Assembly: GCF_008086205.1 (NCBI RefSeq)
Contig: NZ_VSKK01000003.1
Location: 124,001-188,000 of the forward strand
DNA from: Bizionia myxarmorum
Lineage (GTDB): Bacteria > Bacteroidota > Bacteroidia > Flavobacteriales > Flavobacteriaceae
DNA: 64,000 nucleotides
Direction: 5' to 3'
Shown: piece after piece, positions 52,746 to 61,463 of the stretch
Numbering within the stretch: the stretch's first letter is position 1
Layout: each line of letters starts with the position of its first letter
Position numbers and translations under genes: made by a program
The notes under the pieces: model-generated
Told to the model about the DNA's origin: nothing
Databases searched by the model: none
The model's input: the letters and a program-made list of their open reading frames with translations, nothing else

Positions 52746-53999
52746 ATGAAAAGAACTATTTCCATATTGTTTTTTCTTGCTGTGAGTCTGCAAAGTTGGT
52801 CTCAAGAGCTTTTAACTTTGGAAAACTGCTATCAATTACTGACGGTAAATTATCCATTAGTTAAGCAGCATGCCTTATTGGAAAGCCAAAATGCTTTAGA
52901 ATTAGATATTATAAATACCGGAAAACTACCGCAAATAAGTTTGGATGCGCAAGCGAGCTATTTATCAGATGTTACGGAAATACCCCTTCCAAATACAGGT
53001 GTGGAACCACCTAACAACGATCAGTATCGCGTTACACTTTTTGTAAATCAGCTTATTTATAATGGCGGTGCTATTCAGGCCAATTCCCAAGTAAAATTGG
53101 CACAATTAAAAACGCAGCAAAAACAATTGGAGGTTAGCTTATATCAATTAAAGCAGCGTATTAATCAATTATATTTCTCAATTTTACTTCATAATGAATC
53201 TCTTGATTTATTAAATTCTAAAAAAAATCAGTTAGAATCGAAACTTAAAGAAGTGAAATCCGGTATTGAATACGGCATCATTCTTCCAGCTTCCGATAAA
53301 ATTATCGAGGCTGAAATACTAAAAATTAAGCAGCAAAATTCGGATATCGTCAACAGTAAAAAGGTATTCATTGAAACCTTATCATCCTATATTGGTAAAA
53401 CGCTAAGTGATGAAACTTCTTTTGAAAAACCACAAATAACAAGTAACCTCTCTCCTACACTTCAACGTCCAGAATTAGAGTTATTTCAGTTAAAAAAAGA
53501 TGAAATTGAAAGTCAGAAGCTCCTAATTCAAAAGAATACGATGCCAAAACTAATAGGTTTTGCTTCTGGCGGTTATGGAAATCCAGGATTAAATATGTTA
53601 GATAATTCATTTCAACCATTCTATACTGTTGGCGCTAAATTAAATTGGACGGTTTTTGATTGGAATGCTAATAAAAAGAAACGCGAATCATTACTAATTA
53701 ATAAGGATATGGTTGATAATGAAGCAGAAATTTTTCAATTGAATACAAACATTGAATTAAATAAATACGAATCGGAAATAGCTAAAATAACCGAAACGCT
53801 TGCCATAGATTCAGAAATCATCGCGCTCCGTAAAGATGTTTTACAAGTAACCGAATCGCAATTAAGAAATGGTGTTATCACAACATCCACCTACATTACG
53901 GAATTGACCAATTTTTACGAAGCGGAAAATTTATTTTCAACGCATAATATTCAGCTAGAATTAGCAAAGGCAAATTATAATAGTACTCAAGGAAACTAA
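52746..53999 (+). CDS. TolC-family outer membrane efflux protein
   Basis: Outer-membrane channel for the exporter. A signal peptide (ISILFFLAVSLQSWS) is followed by LLTLENCYQLLTVNYPLVKQ, the usual OEP opening, and two long helical hairpin halves (about 100-215 and 310-410) around beta strands such as KLIGFASGGYGNPG and FYTVGAKLNWTVFDWNA. Length (417 aa) fits. It is 4 bases after the TetR gene and 2 before the HlyD-type gene. Confidence 0.92.
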   Translation: MKRTISILFFLAVSLQSWSQELLTLENCYQLLTVNYPLVKQHALLESQNALELDIINTGKLPQISLDAQASYLSDVTEIPLPNTGVEPPNNDQYRVTLFVNQLIYNGGAIQANSQVKLAQLKTQQKQLEVSLYQLKQRINQLYFSILLHNESLDLLNSKKNQLESKLKEVKSGIEYGIILPASDKIIEAEILKIKQQNSDIVNSKKVFIETLSSYIGKTLSDETSFEKPQITSNLSPTLQRPELELFQLKKDEIESQKLLIQKNTMPKLIGFASGGYGNPGLNMLDNSFQPFYTVGAKLNWTVFDWNANKKKRESLLINKDMVDNEAEIFQLNTNIELNKYESEIAKITETLAIDSEIIALRKDVLQVTESQLRNGVITTSTYITELTNFYEAENLFSTHNIQLELAKANYNSTQGN

Positions 54000-54001
54000 A
54001 A

Positions 54002-54922
54002 ATGAAACATATTCATATAATTTTTACAGCTCTTGCCACCCTAACCTTAAGCTTGGTTTCATGTGGTAATTCCAATGATAAAGCAGATGGTTATGGCAAT
54101 TTTGAAGCCACGGAGATCACTATATCGGCAGAGAATAATGGCAAAATCATGGCTTTTAATGTTCAGGAAGGCGATGTTCTTAAAAAGGATGCATTTATAG
54201 GTTATATTGATACTATTCCACTGTCTTTAAAAAGAGAACAACTGTTGGTTTCCAAGGATGTTGTTGGTAGCAAATCTCAAGGTGTTCTATCTCAAATAGC
54301 TGTGTTAAATGCAAAGTTGAAAGTAGCCAATACAAACAAAACGAGAACTGAAAGCTTGATCAAAGATAATGCAGGTACCCAGAAAAATTTAGATGATGTT
54401 TTAGGTGAAATGGCTGTTATTAAGCAACAAATTAGAAGTGTAGAAATTCAAAATGCACCCGTTGTGAATGAACTAAAAAATATTGATGTTCAAATAAAAC
54501 AAATAGCCGACCAAATTGAAAAATGTAAAATCACGAATCCTATCAATGGAACGGTGTTAACGAAGTATAGTGAAGCTGGCGAAATTACGGCTTTTGGCAA
54601 ACCGCTTTATAAAATAGCCGATTTAAATACCATGGAATTACGTGTTTTTGTAAGCGAAACCCAACTAGCAAATTTAAAAATTGGTCAAGAGGTTCAAGTG
54701 AAAATAGATAACCAAGATACTATGACCGATTATTCTGGAATTATTACATGGATTGCTTCGCAAGCGGAGTTTACACCAAAAATTATACAAACAAAAGACG
54801 AACGTGTGGCTTTAGTTTATGCACTAAAAGTGAGCGTTAAAAATGATGGCAGTCTAAAAATTGGAATGCCAGCTGAAATGTGGTTTCAAAGCCCAAACCC
54901 TTCTAAAGGAAAAAATGAGTAA
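54002..54922 (+). CDS. HlyD-family periplasmic adaptor lipoprotein (YbhG-like)
   Basis: Membrane fusion protein linking the ABC pump to TolC. The N-terminus is a lipoprotein signal (TALATLTLSLVSC then GNSNDK). A lipoyl/beta-barrel start (YGNFEATEITISAENNGKIM) is followed by a helical hairpin (about 70-180), then the second lipoyl half with GTVLTKYSEAGEITAFGKPL. It is 2 bases after the TolC gene. A split YbhF-like pump encoded downstream fits this partner. Confidence 0.9.
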   Translation: MKHIHIIFTALATLTLSLVSCGNSNDKADGYGNFEATEITISAENNGKIMAFNVQEGDVLKKDAFIGYIDTIPLSLKREQLLVSKDVVGSKSQGVLSQIAVLNAKLKVANTNKTRTESLIKDNAGTQKNLDDVLGEMAVIKQQIRSVEIQNAPVVNELKNIDVQIKQIADQIEKCKITNPINGTVLTKYSEAGEITAFGKPLYKIADLNTMELRVFVSETQLANLKIGQEVQVKIDNQDTMTDYSGIITWIASQAEFTPKIIQTKDERVALVYALKVSVKNDGSLKIGMPAEMWFQSPNPSKGKNE

Positions 54923-54952
54923 ATATTAAAAACCAATAATAAATTAAATATC

Positions 54953-55456
54953 ATGAAAAAAACACTAGTAACAATGGCAATGATGGCCGTAATTCTTTCA
55001 AGTTGTAATAACACTAAAAAGGACGAAGCTGCTACAGAAGTAAAAATGGATGAACAAATTGAAGTTGTTTCACATGAAAATGAAGAAACGCATCAATCGG
55101 GTTCAGCATTAGGTAACACTTGGATGGAAGAAATTCAAATGGATAATGGCGCAAAATGGGCAGCAAATATTGAAACGACAGATGGCGTTAACGATATGCT
55201 TAAAATGATTTCAGAAGCAAAAACAGAAACTGTTGACGATTATTTAAGCCTAGCTAATAAATTGAATGAAAGAAAAAACACGTTGGTTAAAGAATGTACA
55301 ATGAAAGGGCCTTCTCATGACAATCTTCATGTGTTTTTACATCCATTAATTGAAAAAATAGATATGCTTTTAAAGACTGAAACTACTGCACAAGGTTCGG
55401 AAACATTAGAAAGTATTACAGCGAATTTAAATGCATACAACAACTATTTCGAATAA
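54953..55456 (+). CDS. Hypothetical lipoprotein in the exporter operon
   Basis: 167 aa. The signal ends in a lipobox-like VILSSC (Cys near 18), then an acidic low-complexity linker (about 20-50). The remainder is helical with repeated charged residues and no known motif (KMISEAKTETVDDYLSLANK). It sits between the HlyD-type and ATPase genes of the exporter operon, 30 bases from the former and 3 from the latter, which is unusual for YbhGFSR-type sets. A helper for substrate capture is possible. Confidence 0.72.
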   Translation: MKKTLVTMAMMAVILSSCNNTKKDEAATEVKMDEQIEVVSHENEETHQSGSALGNTWMEEIQMDNGAKWAANIETTDGVNDMLKMISEAKTETVDDYLSLANKLNERKNTLVKECTMKGPSHDNLHVFLHPLIEKIDMLLKTETTAQGSETLESITANLNAYNNYFE

Positions 55457-55459
55457 GAA

Positions 55460-56362
55460 ATGGGCATTCATATCGAGAACATATCAAAATCTTATAAGGA
55501 CGTAAACGCCTTAAAAAACATTTCGTTTGATGTGAAACCGAATGAATTATTTGGACTTATTGGTCCCGATGGTGCGGGAAAAACAACGCTTTTTAGGATT
55601 TTAACCACCTTACTAATAGCCAATGAAGGGAAAGCTTCGGTGGCTGGAATGGATGTGTTATTAGACTATAAAGAAATACGAAAACACGTGGGTTATATGC
55701 CCGGACGGTTTTCCTTATACCAAGATTTAACGGTAGAAGAAAATTTGAAGTTTTTCGCCACTATTTTCGGGACCACTATTGAAGAAAATTACGATTTAAT
55801 AAAGGAAATTTATGTTCAAATTGAACCTTTTAAAGATCGACGTGCTGGAAAATTATCGGGTGGTATGAAACAGAAATTGGCTTTATGCTGTGCTTTGATT
55901 CATAAACCTAAAGTATTATTTCTAGATGAGCCCACTACGGGTGTTGATCCTGTTTCTAGAAAAGAATTTTGGGAAATGTTAAAACGTTTACAGGAAAAAA
56001 ATATTACCATTTTAGTTTCTACGCCTTATATGGATGAAGCGGCTTTATGCGACAGGATTGCGCTGATTCAAGACGGAAAAATATTGCAAATAGATACACC
56101 GGAAGCTATTGTTAATCAATATCCGAAAACTATTTATAATGTTAGTGCCAACAATATGTATCAAGTAATTAAAAGTCTGAAAGCCTATTCACACCAACAT
56201 AGTGTGTATCCTTTTGGTGAATTTGTGCATTATACGGATACGCGAGAAGATTTTAATACCTTGGATTTAAACCACTATTTGGAAGCGCAAAACCTAACAA
56301 ATATTACAATTGAAAAAACGCAAGCTACTATAGAAGATAGCTTTATGGAATTGGCTAAATAG
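55460..56362 (+). CDS. ABC transporter ATP-binding protein (YbhF N-half type)
   Basis: 300-residue ATPase. Walker A is GPDGAGKTT, with the Asp that also occurs in the N-terminal half of E. coli YbhF; the signature is LSGGMKQK and Walker B VLFLDEPTTGVDP. The C-terminal 80 residues (about 220-300) form an extra domain (TIYNVSANNMYQVIKSLKAY). It starts 3 bases after the lipoprotein gene and ends 5 bases before the second ATPase gene. Together the two match a split YbhF. Confidence 0.92.
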   Translation: MGIHIENISKSYKDVNALKNISFDVKPNELFGLIGPDGAGKTTLFRILTTLLIANEGKASVAGMDVLLDYKEIRKHVGYMPGRFSLYQDLTVEENLKFFATIFGTTIEENYDLIKEIYVQIEPFKDRRAGKLSGGMKQKLALCCALIHKPKVLFLDEPTTGVDPVSRKEFWEMLKRLQEKNITILVSTPYMDEAALCDRIALIQDGKILQIDTPEAIVNQYPKTIYNVSANNMYQVIKSLKAYSHQHSVYPFGEFVHYTDTREDFNTLDLNHYLEAQNLTNITIEKTQATIEDSFMELAK

Positions 56363-56367
56363 TTATC

Positions 56368-57096
56368 ATGAAAATCACGAATGTTATAGAAGCCAACGGA
56401 TTAACTAAAATGTTTGGTGATTTTACAGCAGTAAATGCCATAACTTTTGAAGTTAAGAAAGGGGAAATTTTTGGATTTCTGGGCGCCAACGGTGCAGGGA
56501 AAACTACGGCTATTAAAATGTTGATTGGTATTTCCATTCCTACGTCGGGAGCTGCTAAAGTAGCCGGTTATGATGTATTTACACAGGCCGAAGATATCAA
56601 GAAAAACATTGGTTATATGAGCCAAAAATTTGCCTTATATGATGATTTAACCGTTAAAGAAAACATTACTTTTTTTGGTGGAATTTATGGATTATCAAAA
56701 AGCAGAATCAAGGAAAAAACTAAAGAGTTATTGGAAGATTTAGGACTGGAAGATGTCGCTAGCCAATTGGTTGGATCCTTGCCTTTGGGTTGGAAGCAGA
56801 AATTATCGTTTTCTGTGGCCCTTATTCATGACCCAAAAATTGTGTTTCTAGATGAACCAACAGGTGGCGTAGATCCTATAACCAGACGTCAATTCTGGGA
56901 AATGATTTACAGAGCATCTAGCCAAGGAACAACCATTTTTGTAACAACGCATTATATGGATGAAGCGGAATATTGCGATCGGGTTTCTATTATGGTGAAC
57001 GGTAAAATTGAAGCTTTAGATACGCCGAAAAAACTCAAAGAACAGTTTCATGCGGATAATATGAATGATGTGTTTTTAAAATTGGCACGTGGGTGA
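56368..57096 (+). CDS. ABC transporter ATP-binding protein (YbhF C-half type)
   Basis: 242-residue ATPase. Walker A GANGAGKTT, Walker B IVFLDEPTGGVDP and the H-loop VTTHYMDEAEYCDR are intact, while the signature is LPLGWKQ, the degenerate form seen in the second half of YbhF (LPLGFKQ). With the previous gene it would form the heterodimeric motor of one pump. The next gene, a permease, is 168 bases away and the gap holds dispersed repeats and a hairpin. Confidence 0.92.
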   Translation: MKITNVIEANGLTKMFGDFTAVNAITFEVKKGEIFGFLGANGAGKTTAIKMLIGISIPTSGAAKVAGYDVFTQAEDIKKNIGYMSQKFALYDDLTVKENITFFGGIYGLSKSRIKEKTKELLEDLGLEDVASQLVGSLPLGWKQKLSFSVALIHDPKIVFLDEPTGGVDPITRRQFWEMIYRASSQGTTIFVTTHYMDEAEYCDRVSIMVNGKIEALDTPKKLKEQFHADNMNDVFLKLARG

Positions 57097-57102
57097 AAGT
57101 CA

Positions 57103-57258
57103 GTATTCAGTCGCAGTCACAGTTTTAAAACTTTATGGATCTCTGTGATTTCTCTGTGCAACTCGGCGTAAAAATAAATAAACCCGTAATAACCATTGAA
57201 ATCTGCTGGAGAAAAAATAGTACTAATTTAAAAATGAGATTCCTGCCTTCGCAGGAAT
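57103..57258. repeat. Short dispersed repeats and hairpin inside the exporter operon
   Basis: The gap between the second ATPase and first permease holds CAGTATTCAGTCGCAGTCAC-like sequence, fragments related to the 19079/60318 repeat (CTGTGATTTCTCTGTGCAAC and TGAAATCTGCTGGAGAA), and the perfect palindrome ATTCCTGCCTTCGCAGGAAT (57239-57258). The last forms an 8-bp stem with a CTTC loop only 6 bases before the ATG at 57265. Confidence 0.7.
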
Positions 57259-57264
57259 GAAGAG

Positions 57265-58371
57265 ATGAAAAGATTTATAGGATTCGTTACAAAGGAATTT
57301 TACCATATTTTTAGAGATAGACGTTCGTTGTTTATTCTCTTCGGAATGCCTATTGTTCAAATTCTATTATTCGGATTTGCTATAACTAATGAAATTAATA
57401 ATGTAAATATTGCCATTTTAGATCATTCCAAGGATGCTAATACGCAAGAAATTATTAATAAAATTTCAGCTTCAAAATATTTTAGTATCAATCAACTTAT
57501 TGAGCGCGAATCGGATATTGAAGCCGTTTTCAAAAAAGGCCAAGTAAAAGCTGTTTTAAATTTCGAAAAAGATTTCAGTAAAAACCTTATAAAAAACCGG
57601 CAAGCAACCGTACAAATAATTACGGATGCAACGGATCCCAACACGGCAAATACCATTACCAATTATGTGAGTTCCATTTTACAGAATTACCAAATGGAAC
57701 AAAATAAAGCTGTCAAAATTAATTATGTTATTGGACCGCAACCCCGAATGGTATACAACGCCGAATTAAAAAGTGTTTATATGTTTGTTCCTGGCGTGAT
57801 GACTATTATTTTAATGCTGGTTTCTGCTATGATGACGTCTATTTCCATAACACGGGAAAAAGAATTAGGTACCATGGAAATTTTGTTAGTTTCTCCTATC
57901 AAACCGCTTTTGGTTATTATAGGCAAAGTGTTTCCCTATATTTTTCTTTCCATTGTTAATGCCATCGTAATTGTAGTATTAAGCATTTTCATCTTCAAAA
58001 TGCCCATGCAAGGAAGTTTAATTCTATTGGCTTTGGAGAGCATCTTGTTTATTCTATCTGCTTTGTCTTTAGGAATTTTAATATCAACCGTTTCGGCAAC
58101 CCAGCAAACGGCCATGATGATTTCTTTAATGGGATTAATGCTACCTGTGATTCTGCTTTCGGGCTTTATTTTTCCTATTTCAAGCATGCCCTTACCGTTA
58201 CAAATAATCAGTAATATTATTCCAGCCAAATGGTTTATTATTATTTTAAAAGGTATTATGCTTAAAGGTGTTGGAATACAATTTATATGGAAAGAAACCT
58301 TGATTTTGTTGGGAATGACAGTGTTTTGCTTGGCATTAAGCGTGAAAAAATACAAAATAAGACTAGAGTAA
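57265..58371 (+). CDS. ABC-2 type permease (YbhS-like)
   Basis: 368-aa permease with an N-terminal cytosolic elbow (FVTKEFYHIFRDRRSLFILF) and helix, a periplasmic domain (about 45-165), and five helices in the C-terminal half. Family segments include VPGVMTIILMLVSAMMTSIS, REKELGTMEILLVSPIKPLL and LSGFIFPISSMPLPLQIISN. Pairs with the gene that follows after 18 bases. Confidence 0.92.
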   Translation: MKRFIGFVTKEFYHIFRDRRSLFILFGMPIVQILLFGFAITNEINNVNIAILDHSKDANTQEIINKISASKYFSINQLIERESDIEAVFKKGQVKAVLNFEKDFSKNLIKNRQATVQIITDATDPNTANTITNYVSSILQNYQMEQNKAVKINYVIGPQPRMVYNAELKSVYMFVPGVMTIILMLVSAMMTSISITREKELGTMEILLVSPIKPLLVIIGKVFPYIFLSIVNAIVIVVLSIFIFKMPMQGSLILLALESILFILSALSLGILISTVSATQQTAMMISLMGLMLPVILLSGFIFPISSMPLPLQIISNIIPAKWFIIILKGIMLKGVGIQFIWKETLILLGMTVFCLALSVKKYKIRLE

Positions 58372-58389
58372 ATTAGTGCATAAGAAACT

Positions 58390-59511
58390 ATGAAAACAAT
58401 AGGCTATATTATACAAAAGGAATTCAAGCAAATCTTTAGAAATAAAGGTATGCTCCCTATTATTTTTGTGCTACCACTACTCCAATTAATTATTCTTTCA
58501 AACGCGGCTACATTTGAAATTAAGAATATAAAATTCGCCTATATTGATCAAGATCGCAGTGCTACTTCTAGAGGTTTAATTGAAAAATTTGAAGCATCTA
58601 CCTATTTTAATGTTTTAGATACCTATCCCTCTCAAGCTTTGGCGAGTTCCGCCATGTTGAAAGGCGAAGTGGATGTGGTTTTAGAAATTCCTTTGCACTT
58701 TGAACGCAATTTACAAAAGGATAAAAAAGGTAATTTAGGTATTATAATTAATGCTATTGATGGCGCTGCTGCTGGCGTTACAAACGTATATGTTTCTCAA
58801 ATTATTCAGAATTATAACAAATCCATTCTAATGGATGTTAAGGAATTATCTGATCAGCAAATTAAGCCGGTTACTATTGAAACCATACCGCTTTTCTGGT
58901 ATAACAAAACTTTAAATTATAAAACCTACATGGTTCCCGGTATTTTGGTACTTTTAGTGACGATGATTACACTTTTTCTATCGGGGATGAACATTGTAAG
59001 AGAAAAAGAAATTGGAACATTAGAACAGATTAATGTAACGCCTATTAAAAAAAGTCAATTTATAATAGGGAAGTTATTTCCGTTTTGGATTATTGGCATG
59101 GCATTGCTAACGATAGGATTAATAATAGCATCTTTAATTTTTAATGTGCCCATGATTGGTAGTTTATTATTGATGTATTTCTACACAAGCATTTACATTT
59201 TGGTAATTTTAGGAATTGGATTATTTATTTCAAATTTCACGGACACCCAACAACAAGCCATGTTTATAGCTTGGTTTTTTACGGTAATCTTCATTTTAAT
59301 GAGTGGCTTATTTACGCCAATAGAAAGTATGCCTAGATGGGCTCAAATACTAACTGAATTTAATCCTATAAAGTATTTTGTAGAAGTCATGCGGATGATT
59401 ATGTTGAAAGGTTCTGGCTTTATGGATATTTTGCCACAACTTATCAAAACAATCATTTACGCGGCAATTATGAATGTTTTGGCGGTTTGGAGTTATAAAA
59501 AAACAACTTAA
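58390..59511 (+). CDS. ABC-2 type permease (YbhR-like)
   Basis: 373-aa paralog of the previous protein with the same layout: start TIGYIIQKEFKQIFRNKGML, periplasmic domain (about 45-175), then helices with VPGILVLLVTMITLFLSGMN, REKEIGTLEQINVTPIKKSQ and SGLFTPIESMPRWAQILTEF. The two permeases and two ATPases make a complete four-subunit pump; last gene of the exporter operon. Substrate unknown; in E. coli the system affects drug and Na+ resistance. Confidence 0.92.
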   Translation: MKTIGYIIQKEFKQIFRNKGMLPIIFVLPLLQLIILSNAATFEIKNIKFAYIDQDRSATSRGLIEKFEASTYFNVLDTYPSQALASSAMLKGEVDVVLEIPLHFERNLQKDKKGNLGIIINAIDGAAAGVTNVYVSQIIQNYNKSILMDVKELSDQQIKPVTIETIPLFWYNKTLNYKTYMVPGILVLLVTMITLFLSGMNIVREKEIGTLEQINVTPIKKSQFIIGKLFPFWIIGMALLTIGLIIASLIFNVPMIGSLLLMYFYTSIYILVILGIGLFISNFTDTQQQAMFIAWFFTVIFILMSGLFTPIESMPRWAQILTEFNPIKYFVEVMRMIMLKGSGFMDILPQLIKTIIYAAIMNVLAVWSYKKTT

Positions 59512-59652
59512 TTTATAGCGTTTTTATAGCATTACTATTTCAAATTAATACTATGTCGGGAAATAACAAGCTTAATGATTACATTAATGTGAAAGGCATG
59601 CATAACTAATATGAAAAAGGAGTATTAATAATCAATTAAAAAATTAAATATC

Positions 59653-60237
59653 ATGAAACATAAATCCTATTCCAAAATCTATCGAATTATCCATTGGTCC
59701 ATAGCTATTTCGTTTATGCTTTTACTAATCACCATTTTCTTAAGGCTGACGTGGATGAATAAGTATAACGTGGCAGCTATTATACAAGATTATTTAATTG
59801 GAACAGGTCAAACTTTATCTGAAGACCAACTTATTACTTTAGCTAAAAAGATAAGGAAACCTATGTGGGATTGGCATATTTATATAGGCTATGTCTTGGT
59901 TGGTTTATTTAGTATTCGTTTTATACTCCCGGCTTTTGGTAAGATGAGACTTCAAAGTCCTTTTGATAAAACACTTTCTACCAAAATAAAATTTCAGAGA
60001 TGGATCTATATTATTTTTTACATCTGCGTTCTTAGCTCACTTGTTACTGGGTTAATTATAGAATTAGGTCCGAAAGAATTTAAAATACCCATGGAAAATA
60101 TCCACGTACTTGGTATTTACTATCTCATAGCATTTATAGTGATCCATTTGGCAGGTATATTAATAGCAGAATTTACTAATGAAAAAGGAATTATTTCACG
60201 AATTATTAGTGGTTCAAAAAAAAAGATTAAAGATTAG
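59653..60237 (+). CDS. Cytochrome b561-like membrane protein
   Basis: 194-aa four-helix membrane protein. Histidines that could ligate two b hemes lie at residues about 14 (YRIIHWSI), 75 (WDWHIYIGY), 156 (ENIHVLGIY) and 170 (VIVIHLAGI-like). This is the pattern of cytochrome b561/Ni-Fe hydrogenase cytochrome b domains. It probably carries electrons in the membrane; partners are not nearby. The gene lies 141 bases after the exporter operon. Confidence 0.82.
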   Translation: MKHKSYSKIYRIIHWSIAISFMLLLITIFLRLTWMNKYNVAAIIQDYLIGTGQTLSEDQLITLAKKIRKPMWDWHIYIGYVLVGLFSIRFILPAFGKMRLQSPFDKTLSTKIKFQRWIYIIFYICVLSSLVTGLIIELGPKEFKIPMENIHVLGIYYLIAFIVIHLAGILIAEFTNEKGIISRIISGSKKKIKD

Positions 60238-60317
60238 AACGGAATAAAATCCTGTAGAAAAGGTAGGAAATGAATTTGAAAACTTACATGTTGTTATTGT
60301 ATTGCAGTCTGTGCATG

Positions 60318-60419
60318 TAAATCCGGGAAATCCGCGGGAGAACTCTTCCCAGCACTTATGTTTATTTCCCGGTGATTACGCAAATACTCGCAGATTTTTT
60401 TGCCTGTATGCCAAAAAAC
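60318..60419 (+). repeat. Dispersed intergenic repeat, copy 2 (about 102 bp)
   Basis: Matches 19079-19180 in about 90 of 102 bases. Like copy 1 it lies between convergent genes, here 15 bases from the stop of the minus-strand gene that ends at 60434. Confidence 0.75.
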
Positions 60420-60433
60420 AGATATACAATAAA

Positions 60434-61435
60434 TTAATTACCTCTAATCCTATTCCAAAGTTGAGACATTAATTTTTTTCCATCCTTGGTGTCTTTAGGT
60501 TGTTCTACAAAATAGATGTCTTTGGTTATAGGATCTTCATTAATTGAAAATTGAAAAACAAAACTTTCTGAATGTGGCTCTAAACTCAACAATCCAAAAC
60601 GAAGATCATTAAAATACAGTTGATTTTCACTTTGAGAAATAGTATACCATCCTTTCGAAATATGAATCATGCGTTGCATCTTTTCATTATCAGCATAATT
60701 GGCTATCAATTCATGGTTTTTGGGGTAGCTTTCAAAAGTTATTGGTTTGGTATCAAAAAACGAGTAGTTTGCTAATAAATAGGCGTCTTCTGTTTCTACA
60801 TTGGCATTCCATAAAATGGTATTTAAAGGAGCAGGACGTGTATCTATTTTGGTATATGAAACATTTTGATTTTCTAATGCTTTCTCAAATTCTGTAAAGG
60901 CTACCCACTTTAATATAAAGGTTAACGCCAAATAGGATGTACTAATTAATAAACCCATCCTGTTGTAAAATTGGCGTTTTTCAGAAGTTCGCTTTTGAAA
61001 CATTGCCAAAAGCAAAAACACAATAAAAGGAACTGTATAAAGCGGATCCACTACAAAAATGGTTTTAAAAGCTAATCGCAAATCAAAAGGCCAAAACAAT
61101 TGGGTTCCCCATGTGGTATGCGCATCTAATATAGGATGCGTGAAAAATGCCCAGAAAAAAAGGCAACACCAACCTTTAAAATCTTTATAGCTTTCATAGC
61201 GGCTTACTAGCCAACCAAAAACAAAAGCAAAGACAACTGAAAAAACAATGGAATGCGTAAAGCCTCGGTGAATTTCTAAAGCAGTAACCGTATCTGTAAA
61301 AAAGGACGCAATAACATCTAAATCTGGAATTGTTCCAGCAATAGCGCCATAAAGCATAGCCTTATTGCCAACTTTTTTACCTAAAACGGCTTCCCCAACG
61401 GCAGCTCCTAAAACTATTTGTGTTAAAGAATCCAT
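60434..61435 (-). CDS. YdjM-like membrane metal-dependent hydrolase
   Basis: 333-residue membrane protein of the YdjM/DUF457-type metal-dependent hydrolase family. It shows the opening DSLTQIVLGAAVGEAVLG, a His-containing motif HRGFTHSIVFS, the metal-site helix THPILDAHTTWGTQLFWPF, and about five membrane helices in the first 180 residues. The C-terminal 150 residues form a soluble extension. The function is unclear; E. coli YdjM is LexA-regulated. The upstream gene on the same strand is a porin 28 bases away, so they may be co-transcribed. Confidence 0.88.
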   Translation of the reverse strand: MDSLTQIVLGAAVGEAVLGKKVGNKAMLYGAIAGTIPDLDVIASFFTDTVTALEIHRGFTHSIVFSVVFAFVFGWLVSRYESYKDFKGWCCLFFWAFFTHPILDAHTTWGTQLFWPFDLRLAFKTIFVVDPLYTVPFIVFLLLAMFQKRTSEKRQFYNRMGLLISTSYLALTFILKWVAFTEFEKALENQNVSYTKIDTRPAPLNTILWNANVETEDAYLLANYSFFDTKPITFESYPKNHELIANYADNEKMQRMIHISKGWYTISQSENQLYFNDLRFGLLSLEPHSESFVFQFSINEDPITKDIYFVEQPKDTKDGKKLMSQLWNRIRGN

Positions 61436-61463
61436 GTATTACTAGGTCTAAAAATTATAGATA

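Noticed and set aside
59550-59613. Very short ORF (about 18 codons) between exporter and cytochrome genes
   Set aside because: Too short and without any supporting feature.
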